Assembly (NCBI GenBank): GCA_007844125.1
Contig: CM017567.1
Location: 41,569,027-41,633,026 of the forward strand
Direction: 5' to 3'
Length of the DNA stretch: 64,000 bases
Origin: Sinonovacula constricta
Taxonomy: Eukaryota > Mollusca > Bivalvia > Cardiida > Solecurtidae
The notes beneath the pieces are model-generated. The model worked only from the letters and a program-made list of their open reading frames with translations. It searched no databases and was not told the DNA's origin. The stretch's first letter is position 1; every line of letters starts with the position of its first letter. Made by a program: the position numbers and the translations under genes. Positions 1 through 16,200 of the stretch are shown piece after piece.

Positions 1-76
1 ACAATAACATTATACCAACGGAGAAAATCACATTCCCTGATCGAGCATACACTGACGACGATGTTGATAGACTGAG
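1..76 (+). CDS. Exon A1 (partial): first third of domain ABC1
   Basis: The exon is cut by the window edge. From base 3 the frame reads NNIIPTEKITFPDRAY and ends DDVDRLR, with a donor GT at 77. It matches the other A exons, which carry an I-P-x-x-x-I segment and end in a Leu-Arg pair whose Arg codon is split (ag|a). The Thr linker and opening Cys seen in the other copies must lie upstream of the window. Confidence 0.8.
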
Positions 77-3000
77 GTTTGTCTTTTGACTGCATAGACA
101 TTTTCTTAACCTGGTCATAAAGTCAACATAAATAATTTCTCAAGATTTTAAAGAACGTAATTAAAATCGGCTGTCGTTCCTTTTCAAATACTTTTACTTT
201 TAAATTTTTATTAAATGTTATGCATTTGTTAAATAACAGTTAAGTTGTAAATCTGAATTTCGTCTTTGCCTTTTATGTTAAAGATGATTCCCTGTAGAAG
301 TATATACATTTCTCTCTATTCCATCATTCTTTAAAAAAAGAACAAAAATCAAACAGAAAGAATGTCGCGTCGACTGCCGGAAATTGTATAACTTTAATCG
401 ACTTGCCATTCATGTCAATCAACTAAATCACCAACTGACGGAGTACACAAGGAAATATCTTTTCGAATGCATTTTCACCAAACGAAGTGTCGCTTTTGTC
501 TGTATTTACTAGTTTGTCTCAGGATAATACACAGGTTTAGTTTGGAAGAAATGCAGTAAAATGCAATTGTCAAACTTGCTTTAATGGATTGAAAAAACAC
601 ACATGCAAACTGAATATTTTAACAGGAAATTATGAATATATTGAGCGTAGATACACATTATTAGGCTCTTACTTCCATTCCGCTCGCCATTTTCGCCCGC
701 ACATGAACTTTCAACAGAAATTGTCTGCAGAATATGTAGCCGTCATTTTTGGCATATGACCTCTTTACATTTCAAACTCTGTCTTATTTAGTAGATTCCA
801 TAAACTTTGTTATTTCAAATCACACAGAAAATCTTCACGTATATGTGAACTCTGTTGTATAAATCTTAATATCAGCACACCATTAATGGTATAACAATGC
901 TACTGATATATCGCCACCATCAACATTTGTGTTACAGTGCTACTGATATGTCGTCCCTATCGCTGTTGTGTGACAATACAACTGATATGTCGGTACCATC
1001 GGCTGTTTTATGAAAATGTTACTGATGCATTGTTTTGTCGTTCCTTTCAATATCTGAATAACAGTGCTACTAATATGTCGTCCCTATCGCTGTTGTGTGA
1101 CAATACAACTGATATATCGGCACCATCGGCTGTTTTATGAAAAGGTTACTGATGCATTTTTTGTCGTTGCTATCAACATTTGAATAACAGTGCTACTAAT
1201 ATGTCGGCACTATCAACTATTGTTATTTTCTAACTATTTTAAGTGCCAGTAATGGCGAACACTTTTGTCTGTAGAGTCTCCAATCAGATATAAATCATGG
1301 CGGCTGTTTCACTAAGTAACCTGTCTTTAATCTTCCTCAGTCATTTATTACGCGACGCGACGTCGCTTAAATATACTTTAAATATGTAGGTGGGACATAA
1401 GTAACACAAAATACCGATGATTGCATAATAACGATGCTAATATTATCTCACAGACCGGATACTCCTGATCCGTTTATGTTCAACCCTGATGAAACTCAGG
1501 TCCGGATTGTTATCGACTTCAATGACTTGTCTAATGAACTGGGTAAAGTGCAGTTGGAATCAACTACGGACCTCGAAGTTACCCTTGTTATTTACTTTAC
1601 AAATGGAACCTCAACTACTAAAGTAAGTTATCTTTATTAACCGTTTTTACAATCAGTAGTTTACCTCTTTGTTCTAAGCCATTTGAAAAGCACATATTTA
1701 CCATTTGTTAAATTTGTTACACTTTCAGCGTTGAATCCAAGATGGGCGAAGGTGGCCATGTAAGGCTTCCGTCCATCCTGCCCGATGCATCATGAATTAC
1801 ACTATAGTATAAGGGCAGTGGCTCACTCACCTTTTGTACGAATCAGTGTATGCACAGATGTACTTACACAACTTTTCATTGACCTAGTATTGATACTTGA
1901 TTTATTTTGTTAGCTGTAATTTATATTTAGTTTATGTGAAGACCTACAGTAATAAAACTTGTGTACTCTTCAGACGTTTGTGGGTAGTATAGAGTTTCCC
2001 GATGCTCCAGAAATAAGTCGTCTTGAAATAACAGTGACCAACATTTTGCAAACTGACGATGCCTCCTTTAAACTGAGCATTTTGCTTTGTGAAGGTAGGT
2101 TATGTTTTCTGTTATGAAAATGCTGTAAGTGATTTGATCAAACGTTCGTTGTGTCTCTAGGTTTCCGTCTTGAGCAGCTTTTCTGTTCACCAAGCTTTGA
2201 TGTTCAACATGCAGTGTGTAATAATGTGAGTTTTGTTTTATGGGGTTTTCTTCCACATAAAAGTTTTTCATACACGCGGAGTCTGAGTGATATAATGAAA
2301 GCGCTCAAAAGCACTGTTTAGGCAGTGTGAGTTTGACGTTGTGAGGAATTATAGGTGTTAAAACAATCGGCAAAATTATTCCGTAAGAAATCAAATGTAC
2401 ATCGCGGCTGAAATTGGAAAGCAGGGAGGCAAGTCTTCAGCTGCAAACACCTCTTCTAAAATATAGACTGTAGACTATACATTAGGACAGCGGTAACACC
2501 AGAGTCATTAACATCTGCTTATAGAAACCAGTTTATTAAAAATTCAATTCATTTTATATGATTTTGCATTTTAACTTAATTTTAACTTAATTTGATCTAA
2601 ATTAAATGCTCTTACAGCTACCGGATTCGACATAAATAAACCGATTGATCTCTGACATAAATAACCTAGCACAGTCAGGCCTAGCGCGGTATATTACAAA
2701 TATCTCGGTCTAGTACATATGCATAGACAGTGGAACACTCGTTCTAATAGCAGTTCGTTCTCCATTTCGATCATTTCCTCTAGACATTAAGTGATACTTC
2801 CAGGTTAAACAGATAACACTTTTAATGTTTACATTCGAAGAAGGCCCGAACATACTTGTTTATTCTCCTTATATATATATTTGTTCTGTACTAGCACTAC
2901 TTCTTCCCATGTATGGATCAATGACCGCGAGTATTCAAGGTCATGTTCGTGGCTGAGCGATTAGAGTTGCCGACTTGTAACTCCGCAGTCACTCACCGCC

Positions 3001-4122
3001 TGGGTTCTTGTCCCGATCTGGGACGAGAACATTTGTGTGGGAAGGTTTTTCAGCTAACCTACGGTGCGCCGGTGTTCTGCTAAGACTCAGGTCAATATGA
3101 CCATAATTGTGTCGGTGCAATGTAACATAAGACAAAATAAACGCCAATTATGAATACCAGAAGGAAAATATGCGTACTTTTCGCAAACGAAAAAAACATG
3201 AAAGAAGATGTTTTAGAACAAATATGAGAAAATATTTTCACATGCTAAAGTAACAACCTTAGAAGTGCAGAACAAAATGAAGTCCACTCGATTTGTTATA
3301 TATTACGTACATTCAAATATATATTAAACTTGAATTGTACATAAATTCAAATTAATCGTTCATCTGATCAACTCGAATCTTACTTATATTTAACGTAAAT
3401 CACGTTCAAGTTGTTAATTGTAGGGTGCTTTTTAAAGCTTGTATTTGAGACGAGGAATTTACATCAAAAAATACTGCCATAACATTTTTAGATAAGCTAT
3501 TGGATTCCCTTCTAAACACAACCTTACCCAATACTTCCCTTACTTCCACTGCTATACGTTTTGTTAAAAGATGGTAATATTTAAACTATTTTTTGAGTTA
3601 GAAGGTTTATCAATATACAGCGTGTATGCTTTCAGTGCCTCAAACCTTTGGTTTCATGCACTGTTTCGATAGGCGTCGGATAATCCATACTCTAGTATTT
3701 GCTAACCGATAAGCGTAGAAAAAAATAAACTGAAAAAATTGCTAACTTAAATTTTGAATTTTCTGACCTCGAGAACTTTACATCAGGTTTTGTCGTCGGA
3801 ACCCACGTTCACTCTCTGTTACATGGTGGCCGCGCGATAGCAGGCTGGTAAAACTTTGCTTTCGTGAATATTCATAGCAACCAGTAGCTCTATGAAAATG
3901 CGTGTTTTGTCGACGTTAGTCTACAAATGAAGTTAAAATATCTAGTTGGGACTATCAAGATAATCACACTTACCTGGGACGGCTGTTGTTTATAAATTGT
4001 AATAATTTCATTTGCTTATTTACCGTGCCGTTTCGGACACCGAGCCAATCAAATGCTTCATGCATATTATTCTAGAGCAGGAAATGGTTCCTATCAAAGT
4101 AGCCAACGGTATATATATACTG

Positions 4123-4214
<92 letters not shown>

Positions 4215-7200
4215 GTGATTACGGAATATCAGGCCTTTAGTCTATTTTAACTTCTTGTTAAACAATGTACGTTAAGACCGAATTGCTTTCTAAAATATAT
4301 AGGAAGGCTGCGTGGACCATTTAAGTTGAAAGCATAAAAATATGTATTTTAAAATGAAGTCAGCCAACTACTTCAGAACTAACAGACTTATACCAGTTTA
4401 TTTTCAATGAAAGATTGCAAGTTTTTAAGCGTTTGCTTTTATCCGCAAGTGTATCTTTGAGCTTGGGTCGGGTAGTAAGAGATGTGAGAGACTGGACAGA
4501 TGACACCAGCTGAGATCGACATGTTTTTTTTTTATCGTCATTTAATCTAGTAGTTGTGGACAAAGGTTACAAGTTCCAGTCCACTCTTTCTCCCCGACGT
4601 GCTGTATTTCGCTTCGATATTTTATTTGACAAGAATATAATGTTCATACACATTGACATAAACAAACATACAAATGATGTACTAATTGATTAAAAGTATG
4701 AAATCTTTTAAATATTATTTAACTCCTTTTTTCGAAAGTAAGATAAACAAATTAAGTAATTTTAAACAATTACTGCTTGTTTTTGACGAAATGATATAAA
4801 GTCCGGAATTGTAGACCAAATACAATACCATCGTGGTAAAATTTTCAACCTTAAATCCCAATAATAATAGAATATAATAAAATGCTCGTCTTGCTCTTAA
4901 GTACTAATTATGAATAAAAAGCCAACCACAACACGTTTCTGTGATGCCTATTGACACGTCATTATCTAATGATTTCAAAAGCTTAGTTGAGTTGTGGGAA
5001 GATGTGTGAACGCACTCCAATGGTTTATGATTTTTCCAAACAAAAGCTTCCATTTCAAAACATGCTTTAACGATACAGAATTGTTTGAGAAATATTAAGA
5101 GTCCAAGTCCACTATGCTAAGGCCTTATGAAAACCCCATACCTCACGACAATAACAAAAAGCAATGACAGTAGTTAAAAAGGTAACGCAAAAGAATTAAA
5201 CAATTCAACATTTTCTTCTCTCTTTATTGAAACATTGTTACACTAGGTATCTCATAAATACAATGCTTTCTGGGCAACGCTTTTTAAAAGTTGAATGTCA
5301 AGTTAGATTTAAATGTAATATCAAGTTATATAAATTCAACATTTTCATTAATCCATTTTATAAAAAAAACATTTCATGACTATTACTGGTATTTCCTTTC
5401 TTAAATACCATTACAGTTTATTTTTTTACATTCACATTCGTTCCCCACTCTGAACAGTGTTTGCATATTCTATTCATAAAAGATATAAATATATTAGTTT
5501 CACCTGTTGTCATACCCTCTGAAGATTTTACTGACTTATCATTGCTTATAAACGTGTATGTATTATTATATAACGAGTACGTATTATTTAGAAGCAAGAA
5601 AAACAATAGAAGAGACCTTTTGTTTCCTGGTTAAATACCAGAAAATCTAAGCAAACACCGTTTGGCCGGAAATCACAATCAATTTGCGAAAAGATGCTTC
5701 ACAAAAATGGTTATGACCTTAAGACAAATTGTTAGTTGTATGTTTAAAATGTTAGAGATAGCCTAAAGGAACACTGGCCGCATTTATGAAATTGATTTAG
5801 AACGAAAAAGCGACGAATGATTGGAAGCATATGTGGAAGCAAAATTTTGACCACACGGCTATCTCGCCACTTCATTTTTCTCTCGCTTCATAAGGTATTT
5901 ATAATTGTAAAGCTGTTTGTGTTACACATAATGCTTTCCCTTTAAAACAGCCTTTTAATTAAAATATATACACACAAAACAGAAGTGAAAAATTAGTCTA
6001 TTTTACCACAACCTCAACCTACGTAAGCGTACGAAAAGAAATGAATTTATTGCAATGGATATAAACTATGGATTGTTTCAATGTTATGCATTAACATTCT
6101 AAACATAAACATTTTTTTTTTGCCGGCGTAAGTATCGACTTGAAGCTGACCTCTCTGTTCTTCTTAAATTAATTAATATTTCCTCAGATCATAAAAGTAG
6201 TTTACTGTTTCGGTTATTTGTCTGTAACTCAGACTGAAATGAACTTTTTATTTTAGAGCTTACCACCACATCAACCACGACTCCTTTTTATTGCTTGTTG
6301 GTCGATGGAATGGACAAAAACACAATACCCGATAGTCATATAACGTTGTCAGAGCCATTCGACGCCACAAGCATTGATAATCTAAGGTATGTTGTGTATT
6401 TGTGTATGTTTGAGTTAAGTCGCCACTCTATATAAGGGACTACTATCCGCTATTTGATAGGTAAAAATCAAAGGACGCTGCCCATGTTAAGAGAAAAAGC
6501 TTCATAGCACGAACTGTGGTAGAAGTACTTCTGTTTTATTTCAGTACCTACAGTTGTTCTTTTTCAAATAGTAATTGGCTAAGGAAATCAGGTTTAGATC
6601 TTTGTTTTATGCTTACCTTTGCTGCCTAGATAGCAATTTTAAAGGAATACATTTAAATCTTTACATTGTACGCTTAGTTTAAAGATCGGTACGAACAGTT
6701 TGTTTCATATAATACGATAATTAAAAAGCATAAAATACGAGTTATTTTAAGGAAAAGTTCGTTGACATCATCTACCTCTACCTAGAAACTATGCAACTTT
6801 TGGACAACCATTTAAAATATGAAGTATATAGCACAGAAAATCGATCAGAACAATAGTGATTGACTCATTCTTGAGTGGTTGTGCCAAACATATTTCCAAA
6901 GAAACTGTGAAGCGCCGTTTGAATGTCATACTATCTCATTTTTTTAATAACATCACTAACTTCGGTTTTCACTCTTCCTGATATTAATCTTACTAAGCAG
7001 CGTTACAAAGTTTTTCGTGTGTTTTAGCTACAATAAATTATGTTATGAAACAGGTCTGGAGGAGGAAAAAGTACCCCTCTAAAATGTTACTCTTTCTTAT
7101 AACCTGGTTTTGAGTTACTCCCATTTCCATGTTCGAGACATTGCAATGGTGAACAGCATCAAACGTTCTTATGTGCATATGCTAGCAAAATGCATCCACA

Positions 7201-10200
7201 TTAGTATATTTTTCGATACTGAAATCATGGTAGCTTAAATTAGTGTATAAATGTTTATACTTTTTGTTTAACAGACCTGGGGCGACTCCGCCATTTACCA
7301 TCGACGCTGGGACTAGCGTCACGATTGATATTGACTTCAATGACATTCCTAATAAACTAGGAAAGATAGCGTTAGACTCAGCGACAACAACATTCCAACT
7401 CGAAATTGATATTACCTATGCAAATGGATCAACAGACAAATTGGTAAGGTGTCAGTACTTTACAGCACCTACGCAGTTTTGGTTATTAATGTGTATCTAG
7501 GGCAAGATTATACAAGGACATCCCGAACGGCTAGCTTGGCAAAGAAATTTGTCAACACAGTGCAGCTAGATTACATTTTTATAATCGTGATTCGCTCACA
7601 CTTAAACGTGAGATACTTAACTAGTTGACCTGATTTTTTTGCATCAAAAGTAATCGCATATATAAAATACGTTCTATTTTGTTCAGTATTTCGGTTGCCC
7701 AATTTCATATTTATTAATACGCATACCAATCCTATGCCAGAACTGTTTTTATAGTTGTTTCAATAAATATCCAAACGGATAAAAACAATTTATAACTTCT
7801 TTTCATTTACAGGTGCTCTTTGAAGACGGAAAGTCCTTCCCCGATGCTCCAGAAATAAGTAATCTAGCCATTACTATAACCAACCTAGTTGGCAGCTCAA
7901 CTGAATCATTTAAACTGACAATCTTGCTCTGCGAAGGTAAGTCTTCTCTTGCCAGTGATGTTGCCATGACAGCAATCGTGGTTTTATTCCCTGGGTCCCA
8001 CTGTTTTATATCCTTAGTCTGATGGTATACTTTATTTATGAAAAGTATGTTTAAGTGTCGGTCGGTCCGATGTTTGATCCGTTTGTTGTTTGTCTTTCTT
8101 ATCTGGCTTGCCAGCTATTTTGTACGCCATTTCGTCTGATTGAAGCCATCTCTTTATTAATTGGTTGGAAAACTTTATTACTTTAATAAACTGAACTTAA
8201 GCTTGGCAGGTCTTATCCTGGTTCAAGCGTAGTTAAAACTTGGACATAAGATTACCATGTCAAGCATTAAACTATAATTCTTTCTCTCTTAGAATAAGTT
8301 TTTGGCCCATTCCACTCCGCAGGATCGTACCAGATGTGAATGTAGTCGTATTATTGTAAATAAGTCAAAATTAAATCATATGGTCGCATCATTAAGGTTA
8401 ATTGCTGTAAATTGTGACCAATACACAATGGAAAACATTTGTTAATAACCTTCACTTAAGTAAATTACATGGTGTAAACTATGGTCAATAGTTTTGCTCT
8501 AATACACCACGGAGGTCTTTGTGTTCTTATATTGACATCTATAACTTACATGGTATAAACTCTGGCCAATACAGCTCTGAGTCGTTGTGTTCTAATATTC
8601 ACATTTATAACTATTTATAAATTCTTGGCAATACGCCATGGAGGCTGTTGTGTTCTAATATTCCCATTTATAACTAATTATAAACTCTGGGCAATACGCC
8701 CTGGAGGCTGCTGTGTTCTAATATTCACATTTATAACTATATATAAATTCTTGGCAATACGCCATGGAGGCTGTTGTGTTCTAATATTCCCATTTATAAC
8801 TATTTATAAACTCTGGGCAATACGCCCGGGACGCTGTTGTGTTCTAATATTCACATTTATAACTATTTATAAATTCTGGGCAATACGCCATGGAGGCTGT
8901 TGTGTTCTAATATTCACATTTATAACTATGTATAAATTCTGGGCAATACGCCATGGAGGCTGTTGTGTTCTAATATTCCCATTTATAACTATGTATAAAT
9001 TCTGGGCAATATACGCCCTGGAGGCTGTTGTGTTCTAATATTCACATTTATAACTATTTATAAATTCTGGGCAATACGCCATGGAGGCTGTTGTGTTCTA
9101 ATATTCACATTTATAACTATTTATAAATTCTGGGCAATACGCCATGGAGGCTGTTGTGTTCTAATATTCATATTTATAACTATTTATAAATTCTGGGCAA
9201 TACGCCATGGAGGCTGTTGTGTTCTAATATTCACATTTATAACTATTTATAAATTCTGGGCAATACGCCATGGAGGCTGTTGTGTTCTAATATTCACATT
9301 TATAACTATGTATAAATTCTGGGCAATACGCCATGGAGGCTGTTGTGTTCTTATATTCACATTTATAACTATGTAAGAATTCTGGGCAATACGCCATGGA
9401 GGCTGTTGTGTTCTAATATTCACATTTATAACTATGTATAAATTCTGGGCAATACGCCATGGAGGCTGTTGTGTTCTTATATTCACATTTATAACTATTT
9501 ATAAATTCTGGGCAATACGCCATGGAGGCTGTTGTGTTCTAATATTCACATTTATAACTATTTATAAATTCTGGGCAATACGCCATGGAGGCTGTTGTGT
9601 TCTAATATTCACATTTATAACTATGCATAAATTCTGGGCAATACGCCATGGAGGCTGTTGTGTTTTTATATTCACATTTATAACTATGTATAAATTCTGG
9701 GCAATACGCCCTGGAGGCTGTTGTGTTCTAATGTTCACATAAGTGATTTACCTTGTATAAACTCCATACACCATGGAGGCTATTCTATATCTTTAACATA
9801 AGTGACTAACATAGTGTAAAGTCTGGTCCACACAACATGTGGCCTTTTTTATTTATATCAATTTAATTTCGACCACTTATCAACCATTACCCTTTTCATG
9901 AGAACCGCGAGTTCAAATCCCTTTGTCGACATTTCCTGTGGTCGTTGTCGTAATTTTCACTCGATGCTGTGAGAAGTCAGATATTTATGGAAATAACCTG
10001 AAATGTTTACGTGCATAATGTGTAAAACTTATTATGAAGTCACAGGCGGGATATTTTGAGAAGTCGGACTTTTGCGAAATATGATTTTCAAGTAGGTTTT
10101 GATGGACTTTGAAAAAGAAAAGAATGTCTTATGTTTTGTGCAGCAAATCTTGCAAATAAAATTAATAAAGAATGTATAAACTGTGTACTTGAAGCGCTTT

Positions 10201-13200
10201 TTGACGATATTTTTTTCCATTGACTTCATAATGGCCGTTTAACATAAAGACCAGACCTTTGCGAACCTATATCTAAGGCAACCCTGCATAATGGCAAGTT
10301 GATGACTCAAGATTACCGCGAGAGATTTGCAACGAGAAAGATATTAAATGTGTTTCTGCTTTTTCCATTAAGCTCATAAACCTACCTTGTGAACATTTTA
10401 CTCTGCAAATATATAGACACTTTAAGTGGAACAATGGCTCGCTTAAAAGTACACAATGTTTAAAAGTACACACCCGCTTTATTACAAGAATGTTCATGGT
10501 CACACAATGAATTGGTTGATAGAATCTAAATAATGAATGTCAAGGAATATCATCAACTGTTATATCTTATAGTCGAACGTTTAGGAGACAAAGAAGGCTA
10601 ATACCGATGACCAGAACTAGCAGTATATCAGTATTATATATTGCAACAATATGTGTTTAGAATTAACTACGACGACGACGACATCAACAACTCCTAACGA
10701 GTGCGAAGTGACGAGGGCAATGGATGACCCAAGCATAATCTCTACCGATAGCATCCAATTTAAAGGTCCCCGTACGAATGCCACTGACGAGGAGAAAAAC
10801 AGATTAAGGTATTATTCTTTCTAAACTTAATCTTCGTATTATATTACACGAACAAACGAACATTACAATTAATCAATCAACCAATCAACCAACCAATCAA
10901 TAAATCAGTCATCAGTCAGTTTATCCCTCTCTTTATTTTTCTTCATATATATACATATATATACATACATACATATATACATACACACGTACAAACGGTT
11001 GATTGTTTTAAATTGTCTTTGGATATTTGTATGTATGTATTTGTAATAATTTCTTTATAAATTGGCTATTACTCTTACGTAAAATTGTAACCAGTTTACA
11101 ACCAGATAGCTACTGAAATTGATTGTTTTGCAAGTGCCCTATTTGCAAATGAATCTTTGGCAAAATGTCGTACACAATGCAAGTATATCTAAGCGGAAAG
11201 AAAAGGTCTGATGTATATGCAACACATTCTGCTTCCACGACAATGCATTTTCAGCGAACACTTCATTTGCGCCTTCCAATCCTACGCCACGGAGTAAATT
11301 TTAACTCACCTTGGTTGTGTGGAACAAATAAAAAATACCTTCTTCCTCATTAAAATATGCGGAAACCCGACAGTGACCGTGAATAAGTTCCCATGCTCAT
11401 AGACTAGTGCGTTATACCTAAAATAATAAATAATAAACAAATCTAAGTACAACCAACGGTTCGCCACAGATTAGCTGTAAGACCTTCTAGCAAGAGTTTG
11501 CGTAGCTAAAGACTCGAACCAATGCATTCTGTATTTGTTACCGCTCTGTTAAAACCGCGATGACAATGCAAATGTTTTACTGACCACGATTATTGCTATA
11601 TCAAAAGCGCAATGTCGACATTTGATTGTAACTGCCGTGTCCATGGGCTTGATGGCAAAATAAATGTCTTAAAGGCGATAGTACCTGCTGCGCCGAAGGC
11701 GCGACGACAATGAACTTTTTACATAGGGTAATACTGATGTAGACTCAAGGCTCAATAACAATGCATTTTTTACTTGGGGTGTTACTGCTGTGCTAAAGGC
11801 GCGACGGCAATGCAATTTTTACATGGGGTGTTACTGCTGTGCGAAAGGCGCGATGGCAATGCAATTTTTACATGGGATGTTACTGCTGTGCTAAAGGTGC
11901 GACGGCAATGCAATTTTTACATGGGATGTTACTGCTGTGCTAAAGGCGCGATGGCAATGCAATTTTTACATGGGGTGTTACTGCTGTGCTAAGGCGCGAT
12001 GGCAATGAACTTTTTACGTAGGGTGATACTGCTGTGCACATGACAATGTATTTTTACATGGGGTATAACTGCTGTGCCAAAGGCGATATGACAATTCAAT
12101 TTTTACATAGGGTGTTACTGCTGTGCTAAAAGCGCAATGGCAATGCATTTTACAGGGGGTATTACTGCTATGCCGAAGGCACGGTAACAATGCAATTTTA
12201 CATGGGGTGTTACTGCTGTGCTAAAGGCGCGATGACAATGCAATTTTTACATAGAGTGTTACTGTCTTGCTAAAGGCGCGATGGCAATGCAATTTTTACA
12301 TGAGGGGTTACCGCTGTGCTAAAGGCGCGATGACAATTATTTTTACATGGGGTGTTACTGCCGTGCTAAAGACGCGATGGCAATGCAATTTTTACATAAG
12401 GGGTTACTGCTGTGCTGAAGGTGCGATGAAAATGCTGTGCTAAAGGCGCGATGACAATGCAATTTTTGACATGAGGTGTTACTGCTTTGCTAAAGGCGCG
12501 ATGACAATGCAAATGTACTGCAGAAGCGATTAGAAGGTGTTCGGTTGTAAATATTATAAATGCCATAGGGGCATAATGACATATATTAATATATTCCTAA
12601 CAGACCGGGGTTCGGCGCACCATTGACTTTCAATCCTGAGGAAACCTACGTCTTGATGGAAATTGACTTTCCACCGAATACTGTACTCGGACAAGTTAGC
12701 CTTGTAGATCCTATTGGCATAACGAGCTTTGTAGTGGAGTATTTTATCGGCAATGAAACGTTTGGGCCAACAGTAAGTTTTCTATCTAAACTTGGTTCTA
12801 ATAATTGTTGCAATTGTGTGTCGAATGCACATACAATATTAAACAGGACCAAAGCCTTGTTCCAAACTGATAAATTTTATGCGAATACGAATGTCTTGCT
12901 GTGTAACACACAAATGACAAGATACTATAATATGTACTATACCTGTAAATGAAAATATGGTAAACATGTTTTTAGATAATAAACACTTGCTTATTTGAAA
13001 TTGCTAGTGTCGTTATTTTCTATACTTGTAAACGTTATTGAAAATATATATGTATGAAATGCTAAATTTTCGTTAAACTGCTTGCCTTTATTGATTAAAA
13101 TGAAGTTTACGTGTTTATCTAACGGTGCTTAGCTGTTTAAATACACATATATTTCATTTCAGACTCACGATTATGACGATATAGCAAGATTCAGTGGAGC

Positions 13201-16200
13201 TGCAAATGTTACAAGGGTTATAATTGTTGTTAAGCGAGACCCATCTTACAATGGTCTAAGTTCATTCAAGCTGGATATACGAGTTTGTGTCGGTAGGTTA
13301 TTTGGGATTTTATATACTTCACTCTACAATTAATGGGCTATCCTTTACAAGCAGCCACTTTTTTAATTCATTTATCCCATTATCATAACACGTTAAGTGG
13401 TTTGCAGCCAATTCAAACGCAACATAAGGATAATCGTACAACCAATTTTTACCGGACCTGCTGGCGCAATCGGTAGAGCGTCGGCTCCGGGTTCGATCCC
13501 GGGCCGCGACATACCAAAGTCGTTAAAAATGGTAGTGGTATAGCTCCCTTGCTAACGCTCAAGCAAATGTAAGGGCAGTTCCACGACTGGTTTGCCCGTT
13601 GTCAGGATAATGTGACTGGGTGGGTATCATGCCAGGTGTTCACGGTATGCTATACACAGTGAAGGCAGCACTATATCTGCTTCAAGTGGACACCGTCTCC
13701 AGATAACTGAAATACTGTTGATGGGACGATAAACCCAATAAACAAATAAACAAACAAACAACTAGTTTTAAAACTGCTAAAAGAATATTACGTTGACACG
13801 AAATAATATGCATTTAGGAAAATACGGAAATGCTGTATCATTATTATTATTATTTCTGCCGTATAAAGACATTAAATGCAAGAAAAGTCAAAATATTAAA
13901 ATTTGACCTTGTTCTACAAATATGACACTTAAACATGTTTTAAATGAGCATTGACACAAATTGATCCAAGTGGATCTTTAAGTATGCTTTGCTACTCATT
14001 CATTGCAATACTCTGGTTGACAGGTGTTTGTCGTACTATACCAACGACATAGGTGCTCGGTAATTATTTACTCTCCACGCAGGTTAGAGAGCACTCATTT
14101 CGACTTCACTTGCAAAAATGTACCTGAACGGAAACCCAATGAGATTTAAACGCACTTTTGTATGTTTTATTTAAAATATATAGTCCATTAAATACATCCC
14201 ATTTCTGCTATTGTGGCTTAGTTAAAAGATTAGCATTCACTACTGCGAAAAACTAGTATTTCTAGCATAATCATTGTAATAAACTGTAACGTACCCCAGC
14301 CGAAATGTGGACGGAGAGACACTTTGTATCGCTAAACTTAGTCTCGGATAGACCTCGGGATATTATAAATAAATGGAAATAACTAGCAAAACCTTAATGT
14401 CTCAAAGCAGAGCCACATCAAATGGAATCTGCGAACTCTGCTTCAATAATACCTAACAAAGGAATTCTATGTCATCATTCTATTATATCATCAGTCAATT
14501 ATATTGTTTTAAACTTGTTAATCGCAGGGATTGTATACTCAGGGAAATGCTGTGTTAGCTCATCTGAGTGATGCACCCTCATCCGTCGTCCTTCGAACGG
14601 CGATTACATTTGCTAGTCTAGAGGCTGAAGTTTTCATTTAATCTTCATCAAACTTGATCAAAATGATTGTCTGCATGAAATCATTGATGGGTTATTAACT
14701 GGGTCTCGCGCTGTTATAAAGTAGGTCACTTGGAAAAGAAATCCATAGAGGAGACAGTTATTTGCCCAATATTTATGGAATTGGCCATAATGTCTATCTG
14801 CATTAAAATCTTAGATGACTTCGTAACTGGATCACTTGCGATCGAAAAGTAGGTTACTTGGTCAAATTTAAGGAAATCTTTGCTAACAGCCAAGAGGCCA
14901 AATATTAACCATACTTTTTTTGTTCCATAAAATATGTTATAAGTTCGAAACCGTGTCATTAGGAATAATGATAGGTCACAAGTTCAAGTCCTAGAAAAGA
15001 AAACTAGTGAACATACTAGAAGAGTTTAGTGCCTTTACAGAATATTATTAGACTATTTATCTGCATGGAAATATTAATAGATAGTTTTGTTACTTGTGAT
15101 CACACAGTTGTGAACATTTGATATTGTGATTGGATTGAAAAGCATAATGAAGGCCATTGTCTTCATTTGATTTATTCATTGCCATCATTTTCCTCTTGTT
15201 TATTTCATTTATATCGTTTTCATAGATTCCACGTTCAGTTTCAGAACCGTCAAGAGTCGGATGCATGCTCTCGTCTAACATGCTATTTCCCGAAAAATTT
15301 AAAACATATAGTAACTTTTAGATCTTATCAAAGTCAAGACAATTAATTACACCACAATAGTTTTTCTCCCTACAGAATATATTGACTGTTATTGTTCAAT
15401 TTATAAACTAACAAAGGGTTGAGAAGTATATCTTTTTACAAATATGCACCCAATTATGTCCTAGGCAATGTATTTGTTTTCTTCACACAACTTTTTAAAG
15501 TCTTCAAATATCGTATAACATCTTTACCTGAGAAACTTTATTTGATCAAATCCAATCTGCTTTTACGATGCGATGTAAATATTCATCAATATCCAAGATA
15601 TATACATCCATTATCCCAAATCACGTTTCCATGTAACATCAATGCTCCCAATGATTCCATGTATAACAGTGTATTCAACGTATCTTCCATTTATATTAAA
15701 CATTATAATAAATATGTAAGTAAATTAAAGTTTAAAGTTTAACAAATATAAAAGGGTATTCTTAAATAATTTATATTGTTTACATGGACGCTGCATGCGT
15801 GCTAGTTATATTGGCATGTAATGTGCGTATTATGTTCCCATGGGAACAGGAAGTGTCGAAGCACTCGCTGTAGCTAACTTTTCAAGTCATATTTTAAACC
15901 AGTGTTCTTGTTTATTTCGAAGGAACAACGACCACATCAACGACCACTTCAACGACCACTTCAACGACAACACCAAGCCCGCCTCCCTGTCAGGAGTTGT
16001 CTGGGATGGAGGACAATTATATCATACCTAATGATTCAGTCTTCGTCAATGGAAATAAAACAGATTCCCGCATATCAGACCTACGGTATGCCATACAATT
16101 TACATGATCTGTAATGTCTTTCCTGATGTGTATAAATGTATCATGAATAGACAAAAAATAATGAGGATATAGATCTAGACATTTCCGACCAAAAGCTGGT

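Noticed and set aside
8625..9742. Repeated FWAIRHGGCCVLIF-type protein frames on + and their minus partners
   Set aside because: They are products of the 63-bp intronic minisatellite, whose length is divisible by three; there are no splice signals or non-repeat sequence.
13453..13520. A tRNA gene
   Set aside because: A and B boxes are present, but the sequence runs into a SINE body seen in other copies and no full cloverleaf is evident.
15419..15742. 107-residue + frame
   Set aside because: AT-driven composition, no match to the domain pattern, no splice sites in the gene's phase; it lies within intron C3/A4.
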